A DNA stretch of 64,000 nucleotides, taken from Pandoraea anhela (GTDB taxonomy: Bacteria > Pseudomonadota > Gammaproteobacteria > Burkholderiales > Burkholderiaceae). The notes under the pieces were generated by a model. It was not told the origin of the DNA. It saw only the letters and a list, made by a program, of their open reading frames with translations, and searched no databases. The DNA is taken from contig NZ_CABPSB010000008.1 in NCBI RefSeq assembly GCF_902459655.1, positions 186,001 through 250,000 of the forward strand, in the 5' to 3' direction. Shown one piece after another: positions 32,493 to 40,689 of the stretch. Position 1 is the first letter of the stretch. Each line of letters begins with the position of its first letter. The position numbers and the translations under genes were made by a program.

Positions 32493-32559
32493 CGACGAGA
32501 CCGCCAGATCCGTCTATGGTGACCGAGACAACCGGTCAGTCTTTCTCACGGCGGATATC

Positions 32560-33840
32560 GTGTCGCTCAATCGCACTGCCCTCCACAAGAATCAATCGCT
32601 CTGGGAGACGCTGGGGCCGGGTCTCATCGCCGGCGCCGCGGACGATGACCCGAGCGGCATTGCCACCTACTCTCAGGTGGGCGCCGCATTCGGCTACGGT
32701 TTGCTGTGGACGGCGTTGGCGACATATCCGCTCATGATCGGGATTCAGGTCGTGAGCGCGCAAATCGGGCGCGTCACCGGGGACGGCATCGCGGCGAACA
32801 TTCGCAAGCACTACCCTTCCTGGATACTGTATGTCCTAGTGGGGCTCTTGCTTGTCGCCAACACGATCAACATCGCGGCGGATGTCGGTGCAATGGGCGC
32901 GGCATTGAAACTCCTGATCGGCGGTCCGGCTGTCTGGTACGCGGTTGCTTTCGGCGTGGTGTCGCTCACGTTGCAGGTCTTCATCCCGTTCCCACGTTAC
33001 GCCCCGATTCTCAAGGCACTTACGCTTGCCCTGCTCGCCTATGTGGCCACGGTCTTCAGTGTCAAGATTTCGTGGGGATCCGTGCTGTATCGGACCGTCA
33101 TCCCCGATCTGTCGTTCAACGTCAGCTACATCGTCGCGGTTGTCGCGGTGTTCGGAACGACTATCAGTCCCTATATGTTCTTCTGGCAAGCGTCTCAGGA
33201 AGTGGAAGTGCAACGCGCCACTCAGGGGCAGGAGCCGCTGACTAGCGCCCCTTCGCAGGCCTGGCGAAACTTGCGGCGCATCAGACTCGACACCTACATC
33301 GGCATGGCTTTCTCGAATGTGATCGCCTTCTTCATCATATTGACGGCGGCTGTCACGCTATATCAGCACGGAGTGAGAGACATCCAGACTTCGGCTCAGG
33401 CAGCCGCTGCGCTACGGCCGCTCGCCGGAGAGTTCGCATTCCTGCTGTTCTCGGCGGGCATTATCGGGTGCGGGCTGTTAGCGGTGCCGGTGTTGGCGGG
33501 CTCATCGGCCTATGCAGTCGCCGAGGCTTTCCAATGGCGCATCGGTCTGGGACGTGAAGTCCTGCAGGCGCGCGGGTTCTACATGATATTGACGCTCGCC
33601 ACTCTGCTAGGTGTAGCGTTGAATTTCACCGCCATCGACCCGATCAAGGCGCTCTTCTGGAGTGCCGTGGTCAATGGCGTCATTGCTGTCCCGATCATGA
33701 TCATCCTGATGTTGATGGCGGGAAGGCGCGACGTGATGGGTAAATTTGCGATCAGTCTGCGGCTGAAGGCGCTGGGCTGGCTAGCTACCGGCACCATGGC
33801 TTGCGCAGTCCTCACCATGTTCGCCACGTGGGGGCGGTGA
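32560..33840 (+). CDS. Nramp-related divalent metal transporter
   Basis: This 426-residue protein has the Nramp fold with about 11 membrane helices. Helix 1 reads ADDDPSGIATYSQVGAAFG where classical Nramp proteins have DPGN, and helix 6 reads GTTISPYMFFWQ where they have a methionine-containing MPH motif. These changes move it toward Nramp-related transporters with different metal preference, such as magnesium, so Mn/Fe transport should not be assumed. The start is a GTG with a weak site. A shared palindrome lies 67 bp upstream. Confidence 0.85.
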   Translation: MSLNRTALHKNQSLWETLGPGLIAGAADDDPSGIATYSQVGAAFGYGLLWTALATYPLMIGIQVVSAQIGRVTGDGIAANIRKHYPSWILYVLVGLLLVANTINIAADVGAMGAALKLLIGGPAVWYAVAFGVVSLTLQVFIPFPRYAPILKALTLALLAYVATVFSVKISWGSVLYRTVIPDLSFNVSYIVAVVAVFGTTISPYMFFWQASQEVEVQRATQGQEPLTSAPSQAWRNLRRIRLDTYIGMAFSNVIAFFIILTAAVTLYQHGVRDIQTSAQAAAALRPLAGEFAFLLFSAGIIGCGLLAVPVLAGSSAYAVAEAFQWRIGLGREVLQARGFYMILTLATLLGVALNFTAIDPIKALFWSAVVNGVIAVPIMIILMLMAGRRDVMGKFAISLRLKALGWLATGTMACAVLTMFATWGR

Positions 33841-34489
33841 GATGCTTGCATGCGGACGCGCGACGTGATGGCAATGCCGTTCAACGAAAGGGTTGCCGAG
33901 CACCGACGTCTGTATCTGCTCGATGGCAGACGCAGGAAACGCCCGATCAGGTCAGTGTTCGTACGCTTACGTACTGACCATAGTCGGCATTGACACTATC
34001 GTTAAGATTGCGACGAAAACTCAGAATATGAGTTCACTCGAACTAATGCGCCGAAGTTGAGGGCGAGGACAAGTGATCGTGAGAGGCCACAAGCGATTAA
34101 GCAAGCGTATGATCGCGCTGCATCTAGCAATCCGCGAGACGCGGATTTCTCTCATCAAGCAGGAGCGTGATCTGTATCAGGCTGCAGTTCTTGTTTGGGA
34201 AGAGGAAGGCGGACGATCGTCCCGATGGCTACGCACCTTGGATTTTTCCAATCGCATGTGAACGAATTAGCGACGGCTCCAAGACAGTGGATGATTGACA
34301 TTTTCATTGCGGCGGAAAAAAATTCGAACGTGAGCTGTTGCACGGCAATGGCTCAGAGCAACCGCCGGGGAGCCCTGCCACGCGGCGTCTCGTTCAATCA
34401 TGGTGGCGCCATCGATTCACTCAATGCACTTATTGCGCAGCGATTCTGACGCGCACGTGTCCGATCGCAGGGCATGAAGGGGAAAAGGC
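33841..34489. other. Long leader upstream of the Crp/Fnr gene
   Basis: Contains the palindrome at 33961-33974. A GTG-started 62-codon frame at 34073-34261 with GAGGAC before it (VIVRGHKRLSKRMIALHLAIRE) is possible but weak. Nothing else gene-like is seen. Confidence 0.4.
33961..33974. promoter_or_regulatory. GTNCG-N4-CGNAC site downstream of the Nramp-like gene
   Basis: GTACG-CTTA-CGTAC, a perfect inverted repeat in both halves. It is 112 bp before a possible small frame at 34073 and 516 bp before the Crp/Fnr gene. Confidence 0.65.
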
Positions 34490-35209
34490 ATGCTTGCGCA
34501 ACCGAACAAAAGCGCCAACGATCTGCTGTCCGTGTTGCCGGACGGCGAGTGGGCGCGAATCGCCCCAGAGTTGACGTTGATCGAAATGCCGCTTGGCAAG
34601 GTCATCTACGAGTCGGGAGACCGGCTGGATCACGTGTATTTCCCTACCACGGCAATCGTCTCATTGCTTTATGTGATGGAAGACGGCTCGTCTGCCGAGA
34701 TTGCTATTGTGGGTAAGGAAGGCGTTATTGGCATTGCCCTGTTCATGGGCGGTGAGACCACGCCGAGCCGAGCGATCGTGCAAAGCGCCGGGTACGCTTA
34801 TCGGTTGAACGCCCGGTTGCTCAAAGAAGAGTTCAAGCGCGCCGGCCCTATGCAGCGGTTGCTATTGCGCTACACCCAGGCATTGATTACGCAAATGGCG
34901 CAAACGGCAGTCTGTAACCGTCACCACTCGATCGACCAGCAACTATGCCGGTGGTTGTTACTGAGTCTCGATCGCCTGCCGTCGAACGAGCTGCGGATGA
35001 CACAGGAGTTGATCGCTAACATGCTGGGTGTCCGTAGATCCGGCGTCACGGAAGCCGCGCTAAAGCTCCAAACCGCCGGACTCATCCGCTACAGCCATGG
35101 GCATATCGAAGTGCTGGATCGGACCGGGCTCGAAAAGCGCGTTTGTGAATGCTATGGCGTGGTCAAACGGGAGTTTGATCGATTACTGCCCGATATTCAG
35201 GCCATTTGA
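34490..35209 (+). CDS. Crp/Fnr-family transcription regulator
   Basis: This 239-residue regulator has an N-terminal cyclic-nucleotide-binding-type beta-roll (VIYESGDRLDHVYFPTTAIVSLLYVMEDG) and a C-terminal winged helix (MTQELIANMLGVRRSGVTEAALKLQTAGLIRYSHGHIEVLDR). No N-terminal cysteine cluster for an FNR iron-sulfur centre is visible. GGGGAAAAGG lies just before the ATG. As the only transcription regulator in the stress locus, it is a candidate reader of the GTNCG palindromes, whose 5-4-5 layout matches FNR-family sites. That link is inference. Confidence 0.85.
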   Translation: MLAQPNKSANDLLSVLPDGEWARIAPELTLIEMPLGKVIYESGDRLDHVYFPTTAIVSLLYVMEDGSSAEIAIVGKEGVIGIALFMGGETTPSRAIVQSAGYAYRLNARLLKEEFKRAGPMQRLLLRYTQALITQMAQTAVCNRHHSIDQQLCRWLLLSLDRLPSNELRMTQELIANMLGVRRSGVTEAALKLQTAGLIRYSHGHIEVLDRTGLEKRVCECYGVVKREFDRLLPDIQAI

Positions 35210-35336
35210 CAGCGTCTCTCCGCCAGCGAGAGCGTCAACGAGCTTCTCACCCGAGGAGTACCGCAAAGGTAGTTCGTTCGCGCTGACCCGCTGTAGGCGG
35301 AGAATATCCCGGTGTATTTGTCTGCCGTGGGCCGAG

Positions 35337-36185
35337 TCAACGGCGCGATTCGCCATGTCCGGCGTCGCGTCCCTCGTCTGCTCCGCCTTGCTGCCCATCA
35401 CGAGGCCCTTGTCCTCTTTGCTCCGGAGCGGATTGCGTTCGCTGTCCGTGCGACGATTGCGCGGGCTCGGAACGGGGCGCTTGCATGGTGCCCCAAGGTT
35501 GTGTCTGCGGCTGAGGTTGCTGTGCGCGCTGACGCCCTTGCGGCGCCTGATCCGTTTGCATTGACGGGTGTCCGTTGGCTCCCGACTGACGTTCACCACG
35601 GGTGTTAGCCAGTCCGGAATGCTGTCCTGTTCGCGAACGATCGTCGCCGTTTTGCGTGCGCAGCGTGTCCTGTTGCGCGACGGAGTGCGGATAGTGGGCG
35701 CCGGAATACTGTTGCTGGTACGTCGGCAAAGGCGCCGGACGCGGCACATCGCGATGATTCCATTGATCCCATCCGCGGCGCTGCGTCTCCCACTGCGGCC
35801 CCCAATGCTGCCCCCATCGCGGCGGCGCATCCGTCGCCCAACCGCGGAAGTCGCGAGGGGGGCGCCGGTAGTAGCGCACCGGAATGCGCAGAATGAACAA
35901 GGGGACGGCTGCGGGTAACACCACCTGCCACGGCCCGTTGTACCACCCGCTTGTGTACCAGTTGTCACCTTGGTACACCCAGTACTGCCCATCGTAGAAG
36001 AAGTAGTTCGAATCGACTTGAGGCGCGTAATAGACTGGATAGTCGGGGACTTGAATCAGCGTGGGATACGCGGGCAGATCAATGCCGATGCTGACGCCTG
36101 GGGACACGATGCTGACACCGACCTGTGCGTGAACGGATATCACCGGGCAAAGCAGCACGGTGGCTGCAACGAGTAGGTTTCGCAT
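35337..36185 (-). CDS. Secreted YXWGXW-type Gln/Gly-rich protein
   Basis: This 282-residue protein has a signal peptide (MRNLLVAATVLLCPVISVHA). An aromatic N-terminal part follows (YYAPQVDSNYFFYDGQYWVYQGDNWYTSGWYNGPWQ), typical of YXWGXW-repeat proteins. The C-terminal half is polar, repetitive and disordered (QGRQRAQQPQPQTQPWG). It is probably periplasmic or on the surface, with unknown role. GGGGAGAC precedes the ATG at 36185. Confidence 0.75.
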   Translation of the reverse strand: MRNLLVAATVLLCPVISVHAQVGVSIVSPGVSIGIDLPAYPTLIQVPDYPVYYAPQVDSNYFFYDGQYWVYQGDNWYTSGWYNGPWQVVLPAAVPLFILRIPVRYYRRPPRDFRGWATDAPPRWGQHWGPQWETQRRGWDQWNHRDVPRPAPLPTYQQQYSGAHYPHSVAQQDTLRTQNGDDRSRTGQHSGLANTRGERQSGANGHPSMQTDQAPQGRQRAQQPQPQTQPWGTMQAPRSEPAQSSHGQRTQSAPEQRGQGPRDGQQGGADEGRDAGHGESRR

Positions 36186-36324
36186 GTTGTCTCCCCTGCA
36201 TCGGACACCCGGTTGGGCGAGTGATCCGACTTGACTGTATTCTCCCAACGGCGCACACAGGGGAGCGCCCCGCTCTCGCCCGACGTCGGGCATCCATGCT
36301 CACTCGCGTGGATGCCATATCCCC

Positions 36325-36474
36325 TTATCTGTCTCGCCCCGGGCCGCCCTCGCGATCGTAGCCGCCGTGGCCATATCCACCTCCCCCGTGATCGTATCCG
36401 GGGCCGGGCCCCCACCAACATCCGCCCAATGTGACGACGACAAACATCAACAACAAACTTCGAACCGCTTTCAT
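36325..36474 (-). CDS. Small Gly-rich lipoprotein
   Basis: This 49-residue protein starts MKAVRSLLLMFVVVTLGGC with a lipobox, followed by a Gly/Tyr/His-rich tail (GYDHGGGGYGHGGYD). GGAGGAGG lies before the ATG. It is 139 bp upstream of the YXWGXW gene on the same strand and probably co-regulated. Confidence 0.7.
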   Translation of the reverse strand: MKAVRSLLLMFVVVTLGGCWWGPGPGYDHGGGGYGHGGYDREGGPGRDR

Positions 36475-36570
36475 GGCGCCCTCCTCCGGGAACGGCGTCT
36501 TGCGCCGAGATGCCCGGCACATACGTCTTCCGTACTTCTCTCAACAAAAATGGTCAACCGTCTGATTGTC

Positions 36571-36747
36571 CTAACGGTCCCCGGTGAGATCCTCCCCGAT
36601 TTCACCTGCCTCGCCTGACGCCGTCGCCTCGTCATTGTCGCGGGGCGCATCCTCCTGGCTATGTACGACCTGGTAGAACTCTTCTTTGATGCGCGAGAAT
36701 TTCGCTTCCAACTCTCTGATTCGCTCTCTGACCTGACTCGGTGTCAT
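36571..36747 (-). CDS. Small helical acidic protein
   Basis: This 58-residue protein has an N-terminal amphipathic helix (TPSQVRERIRELEAKFSRIKEEFYQVV) and a disordered acidic C-terminus. GAGAGGG lies directly before the ATG at 36747. No family is recognised. A shared palindrome lies 78 bp upstream. Confidence 0.65.
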   Translation of the reverse strand: MTPSQVRERIRELEAKFSRIKEEFYQVVHSQEDAPRDNDEATASGEAGEIGEDLTGDR

Positions 36748-36824
36748 AACCCTCTCCGTAGACTCAAGTGCGTGCCCTCGCCCATGTCTCGGCATCACTT
36801 TGCTCGTGGGGATATGAGGTGTCC

Positions 36825-36838
36825 GTCCGGTATCGCAC
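36825..36838. promoter_or_regulatory. GTNCG-N4-CGNAC site upstream of 36571-36747
   Basis: GTCCG-GTAT-CGCAC, 78 bp before the start at 36747. Exact match to the shared pattern. Confidence 0.6.
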
Positions 36839-36937
36839 ATGACGACGAGGAAATTTCTGCGGAATATGACAAACACCGAGCCGGTCGATCTAGCCGCGCG
36901 AGACGCCATCCCCGCCCCGGTCGTGTCGGCGGGATTG

Positions 36938-36951
36938 GTACGCTGACGTAC
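36938..36951. promoter_or_regulatory. GTNCG-N4-CGNAC site upstream of 37077
   Basis: GTACG-CTGA-CGTAC, perfectly symmetric halves, 126 bp before the ATG at 37077. Confidence 0.65.
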
Positions 36952-37076
36952 CGCATCGGCGTCGGTTCACCGTGTAACGTGAGATTGATAACGGAAAGCC
37001 GTCAAAGCGACATGCAAATGCGAATCATGTACTGCCGGCGTTACCGAATGCATGATCGACCCAATGGGAGATGGAT

Positions 37077-37507
37077 ATGAGGCGTCAACACATCTTGCGA
37101 TCGTGCGCGGCCATCGGGCTTGCCTTTGCACCGGCGCGGCAATGGCGGCGGAAGTCACGCTGCCGCCGACACAGCAGTCCGGACCCGTGACCTACTTGTC
37201 AGGCGGCATCGGCCTGGAACAGTCTCTGGCCATCAAGGCTGCGATGCACAACTACCCTCTCGTTCTGACATTTGTCAGCAGGACGGCAACCAATGGCAAC
37301 GAATACCTCTCGGATATCCCCGTCACGATTTCCGATCGCCGTGGGAACATGATTCTGTCGACACAGTCCGACGGGCCTTTCATGCTGGCGTCGCTGCCTG
37401 ACGGGCGCTACACGGTGACCGCGAGCTACGAGGGAATCATGGAAAAGCATGCGGTCAACGTCTCAAGTCGGGGCCACGCGCATCGGACGTTTCTCTGGTC
37501 CCGATAA
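37077..37507 (+). pseudogene. Exported carboxypeptidase-regulatory-like protein, frameshifted in the signal peptide
   Basis: GGGAG six bases before the ATG at 37077 opens a good signal peptide (MRRQHILRSCAAIGLAFAPA), but this frame stops after 37 codons. The mature part continues in another frame (AMAAEVTLPPTQQSGPVTYLSGG ... DGRYTVTASYEG), where AMA-AE is a classical signal-peptidase site. A single missing base near 37133 would join them. Either the gene is broken, translation starts further downstream without a signal, or the base is a sequencing error. The mature domain resembles small carboxypeptidase-regulatory-like beta-sandwich proteins of unknown role. Confidence 0.65.
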
Positions 37508-37577
37508 CTTCAATCACGGCATTCGCCCGGATAGCGGCGCCCAATGAGGTCTTGCGAAACGCCTTCGGCGAGGTTCC

Positions 37578-38657
37578 ATGAAAGCCACTCAGAAATTGCA
37601 GGCGCTCGGGCAGAGTCTCTGGCTCGACAACATCACGCGAGGCTTGCTCGGTGACGGGACACTGGCCCGTTATCGCGATGAATACAACGTCACAGGTTTG
37701 ACGTCGAACCCTGGCATCTTCCTCAAGGCGATCCGCGATACGGCGACGTACGACATGGATATCGCAAAACCTGCCGATGCGACGCTCACCGACGAAGCGC
37801 TGTTCTTTTCGCTGGCGATCAGAGACCTGAAACAGGCGGCAGCGCTGTTCCTGCCGGTGCACCAAAAAACCGGGGGTATCGATGGATGGGTCTCGCTGGA
37901 AGTATCGCCGTGGCTCGCTGAGGACGCTGTCGGGACGGTAGCGGCCGCCAAAAGCCTGCATGCAAGTGCCGATTGCCCCAATCTATTCATCAAGATCCCC
38001 GGCACGACAATCGGTCTTGTCGCCATCGAAGAGGCGATCTTTGCCGGCATACCAATCAATGTCACGCTCCTCTTCTCCCGCGAGCAATACGTAGAGGCGG
38101 CAAATGCTTACTGGAGAGGCCTGGCGCGCAGGCGTGATGCCGGGCTGGATCTGCACGTGGCATCCGTAGCATCGCTATTCGTCAGCCGTTGGGACACCGC
38201 TATCACAGGCGAGGTGCCGTTCGGTTTGCGTAACCGTCTTGGCGTGGCGGTGGCCAAACAAACTTACGGCGCCTACCGTGAGCGCATGTCGCACCCAATG
38301 TGGCGCGAATTGTCCGACGCGGGGGCAAGCACTCAGCGCCTCTTGTGGGCCAGTACGGGCGCGAAGAGCCGGGAACTCTCACCCGGCTATTACGTTGAGG
38401 CACTTGCCGCACCGGATACGATAGACACGGTGCCGGAGGCGACCCTGCTGGCCTTTGCAACGCGAGGCGAGTTGATCAGCGTAATGCGAGAGGATGGTGG
38501 CAACGCCGATCCGGTGCTCGCAGACTTCGCTCACGCCGGCGTCGACGTCGCAGCGCTCGCCGCACGCCTTCAGCGCGAAGGCGTCGAGTCGTTTCGGCAG
38601 GCATGGGCTGAACTCATGCAGATCATTGCCGGCAAGCGCATGCCTGAATGGCATTGA
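37578..38657 (+). CDS. tal: Transaldolase
   Basis: This 359-residue enzyme transfers dihydroxyacetone units in the non-oxidative pentose-phosphate pathway. YNVTGLTSNPGIF marks the N-terminal signature and NLFIKIPGT carries the Schiff-base lysine (about residue 139). GCGAGG lies before the ATG. It belongs to the long transaldolase form found in Gram-positive bacteria and some Proteobacteria. Its neighbours 6-phosphogluconate dehydrogenase and transketolase make a pathway cluster. Confidence 0.9.
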   Translation: MKATQKLQALGQSLWLDNITRGLLGDGTLARYRDEYNVTGLTSNPGIFLKAIRDTATYDMDIAKPADATLTDEALFFSLAIRDLKQAAALFLPVHQKTGGIDGWVSLEVSPWLAEDAVGTVAAAKSLHASADCPNLFIKIPGTTIGLVAIEEAIFAGIPINVTLLFSREQYVEAANAYWRGLARRRDAGLDLHVASVASLFVSRWDTAITGEVPFGLRNRLGVAVAKQTYGAYRERMSHPMWRELSDAGASTQRLLWASTGAKSRELSPGYYVEALAAPDTIDTVPEATLLAFATRGELISVMREDGGNADPVLADFAHAGVDVAALAARLQREGVESFRQAWAELMQIIAGKRMPEWH

Positions 38658-38742
38658 CTGGCACCCGCCCCCAGTGACACACGATACGTCCTGAACCCCT
38701 TGACGGTCGACGGGCCACCTGTGACGGGGTCGGGCTATCCCG

Positions 38743-38919
38743 TTACCTGTGTTTCTTCAGATCGTGGCGTGTGTCGCCGACGACTGACTGGACCTTGCCG
38801 ACATTCTTCTCGATCTTGCCGTCGATCTCCATTTTCGTGTTGCCGACCACCTTACCGGTGACCTCTTTGATTTTGCCGGCGGCTTCCTTGACCCTGCCTT
38901 TCACTTGATCTTTGTTCAT
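38743..38919 (-). CDS. CsbD-family stress protein
   Basis: This 58-residue protein begins MNKDQVKGRVKEAAGKIKEVTGKVVGN, the CsbD signature, and ends in DLKKHR. CsbD proteins are abundant, helical and induced by general stress, with unknown molecular role. The ribosome site is weak; MQII upstream at 38931 is an alternative start. Convergent to transaldolase. Confidence 0.85.
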   Translation of the reverse strand: MNKDQVKGRVKEAAGKIKEVTGKVVGNTKMEIDGKIEKNVGKVQSVVGDTRHDLKKHR

Positions 38920-38950
38920 GATGATTTGCATTCTCAGTAGATGAAAAATT

Positions 38951-38970
38951 GAGCCCCTTAACCGGGGCTC
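38951..38970 (-). terminator. Rho-independent terminator after the DUF3309 gene
   Basis: GAGCCCC and GGGGCTC around TTAACC; on the minus strand the hairpin is followed by AATTTTTC. Confidence 0.75.
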
Positions 38971-39045
38971 GGGTGTCGCGCACCTTCGTGGCGACATGCC
39001 TCAGGCGCCGATTGACGGCCTCGAGCAAATCCTGGGTCGCGCGCC

Positions 39046-39204
39046 TCATAGTCGCCCCATCAAGAGCAGAACAACCACGACTGCCAGCAGCAATCCCACT
39101 GCGCCGCTCGGCGCATATCCCCAACCCGAGTTGTACGACCAGGCTGGAAATGCTCCCACCAACAGAAGCGCCAGAACAATCAGCACCACAATACTTAAAG
39201 ACAT
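39046..39204 (-). CDS. DUF3309 small membrane protein
   Basis: This 52-residue protein reads MSLSIVVLIVLALLLVGAFP, then WSYNSGWGYAPSG and a second hydrophobic helix (GLLLAVVVVLLLMGRL). The pattern matches DUF3309: two membrane helices around a Tyr/Gly-rich turn. GGGGAG precedes the ATG at 39204. Function is unknown. A shared palindrome lies 78 bp upstream. Confidence 0.85.
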   Translation of the reverse strand: MSLSIVVLIVLALLLVGAFPAWSYNSGWGYAPSGAVGLLLAVVVVLLLMGRL

Positions 39205-39281
39205 GATTCACTCCCCGCGTTGGTTAGAGGGGGATTTCTCGACCCTCACCCGAAGGGTAGTTGCACCGTAGCGGCATGTCG

Positions 39282-39295
39282 GTTCGGTGCCGTAC
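39282..39295. promoter_or_regulatory. GTNCG-N4-CGNAC site between DUF3309 and gnd
   Basis: GTTCG-GTGC-CGTAC. Two imperfect relatives follow at 39316-39329 (GTTCG-GTAT-CGAAA) and 39375-39388 (GTTCG-GTAG-TGGAC), the last 88 bp before gnd. Confidence 0.6.
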
Positions 39296-39475
39296 GAAGG
39301 CCGCGAATGAAAAGCGTTCGGTATCGAAAGTACCTGCTTAGCGCCGTGGCGGGGTCTTGCGGCAATAGACTTTTGTTCGGTAGTGGACAGAACTGACGGG
39401 CAAACGCTCCTAGTGTCGAGTGAACGATGTTGCGCGATCGTATCCCTCTCACTCACAGACCAAACGGAGCAGACC

Positions 39476-40531
39476 ATGCAACTCGGCATGATTGGATTAG
39501 GGCGCATGGGCGCCGATCTGGTGCGTCGCCTGATGCGCCACGGTCACCGGTGTGTTGTCCATGACGTTCAGCCAGCGGCAATCGACGTGCTTCAGAATGC
39601 GGGCGCGGTCGGCGCCGCTTCGATCGACGAGATGATGTCGCTGCTGGAGGGCCCCAGAATTCTCTGGCTGATGGTGCCCGCCGGTGCAGTCGAAGCGGCG
39701 CTCGCAGACCTCTGGTCTCGGCTCGCGCCAGGGGATATCGTCATTGACGGTGGTAACTCCTATTGCCGGGACGACATGAAACGCAGTGTCGAACTGGGTA
39801 GCAAGGGGATTCATTTCGTCGACGTTGGCATCAGCGGGGGGACCTCTGGTCTGGCGCGCGGTTACTGCCTGATGATCGGCGGCGAAGAGGACGTCGTGGT
39901 GTATCTCACGCCGCTCTTCACCGCCCTCGCCTGCGATGCGCACGACGCGAGGGAGGATGCGGGGAAGCATGCGACGCACGATATCGGACTCGCCACGGAT
40001 AGCAGCGCGGCTACTGCCCAGTCCGGGTATCTCTATTGCGGTCTTCACGGGGCTGGCCATTTCGTGAAGATGATCCACAACGGTATCGAGTACGGCATGA
40101 TGGCCGCCTATGCGGAAGGACTGAATATTCTGAGATGCGCGAACGTCGGCACACAGAAACAAGAGGTCGGCGCCGAAGTCACTCCATTGCGACATCCCGA
40201 GTATTACCAGTACACATTCGATCTGGCCGATATCGCCGAAGTGTGGCGGCACGGGAGCGTGATCGACTCCTGGCTACTTGGAAAAGTTGCCGAGATGCTG
40301 CGCACCGACCCGACGCTGGCGCAGTTCGCCGGTCGTGTCTCGGATTCGGGCGAAGGACGATGGTCCGTAGAAGCGGCCATCGATGAGGGAGTGCCTGCTC
40401 CCGTTCTGAGTGCGGCATTGTATGCGCGTTTTGCCTCGCGAGGACAATCGGTCTTCGCAGATAAACTCTTGTCGGCCATGCGCTACGCGTTCGGCGGTCA
40501 CCTGGACATTGCAACACCCCGCGACGCCTGA
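39476..40531 (+). CDS. gnd: 6-phosphogluconate dehydrogenase (short, decarboxylating form)
   Basis: This 351-residue enzyme oxidises 6-phosphogluconate to ribulose-5-phosphate. The NAD(P)-binding motif GMIGLGRMGADLVRRL opens the protein; IVIDGGNSYCRDD, GISGGTSGLARGYCLMIGG and VKMIHNGIEYGMMAAYAEG mark the substrate site. It is the short form (about 300-350 residues), unlike the 470-residue E. coli enzyme, and may prefer NAD. GGAG lies seven bases before the ATG. Its site between transaldolase and transketolase indicates a pentose-phosphate module. Confidence 0.88.
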   Translation: MQLGMIGLGRMGADLVRRLMRHGHRCVVHDVQPAAIDVLQNAGAVGAASIDEMMSLLEGPRILWLMVPAGAVEAALADLWSRLAPGDIVIDGGNSYCRDDMKRSVELGSKGIHFVDVGISGGTSGLARGYCLMIGGEEDVVVYLTPLFTALACDAHDAREDAGKHATHDIGLATDSSAATAQSGYLYCGLHGAGHFVKMIHNGIEYGMMAAYAEGLNILRCANVGTQKQEVGAEVTPLRHPEYYQYTFDLADIAEVWRHGSVIDSWLLGKVAEMLRTDPTLAQFAGRVSDSGEGRWSVEAAIDEGVPAPVLSAALYARFASRGQSVFADKLLSAMRYAFGGHLDIATPRDA

Positions 40532-40689
40532 TCGGCAAAGCACGACGGTGCGACCCGTTACCCCAAGAGGCAAATGATGAAGGCGCAACATCACGTCGTT
40601 CTCGCCGCCTGACAGGTGCCCCGAACCCGGGTTCACGAGTCAGAGGGCGTAGGCGCCAACCGTTTCACATTTCGATGGAGTTATCAGCG

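Larger units (their letters stand above)
36748..37076. other. Divergent intergenic region with two palindromes
   Basis: It separates the leftward small gene from the rightward frameshifted gene and contains two copies of the shared palindrome, 99 bp apart. No gene is seen. Confidence 0.55.
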
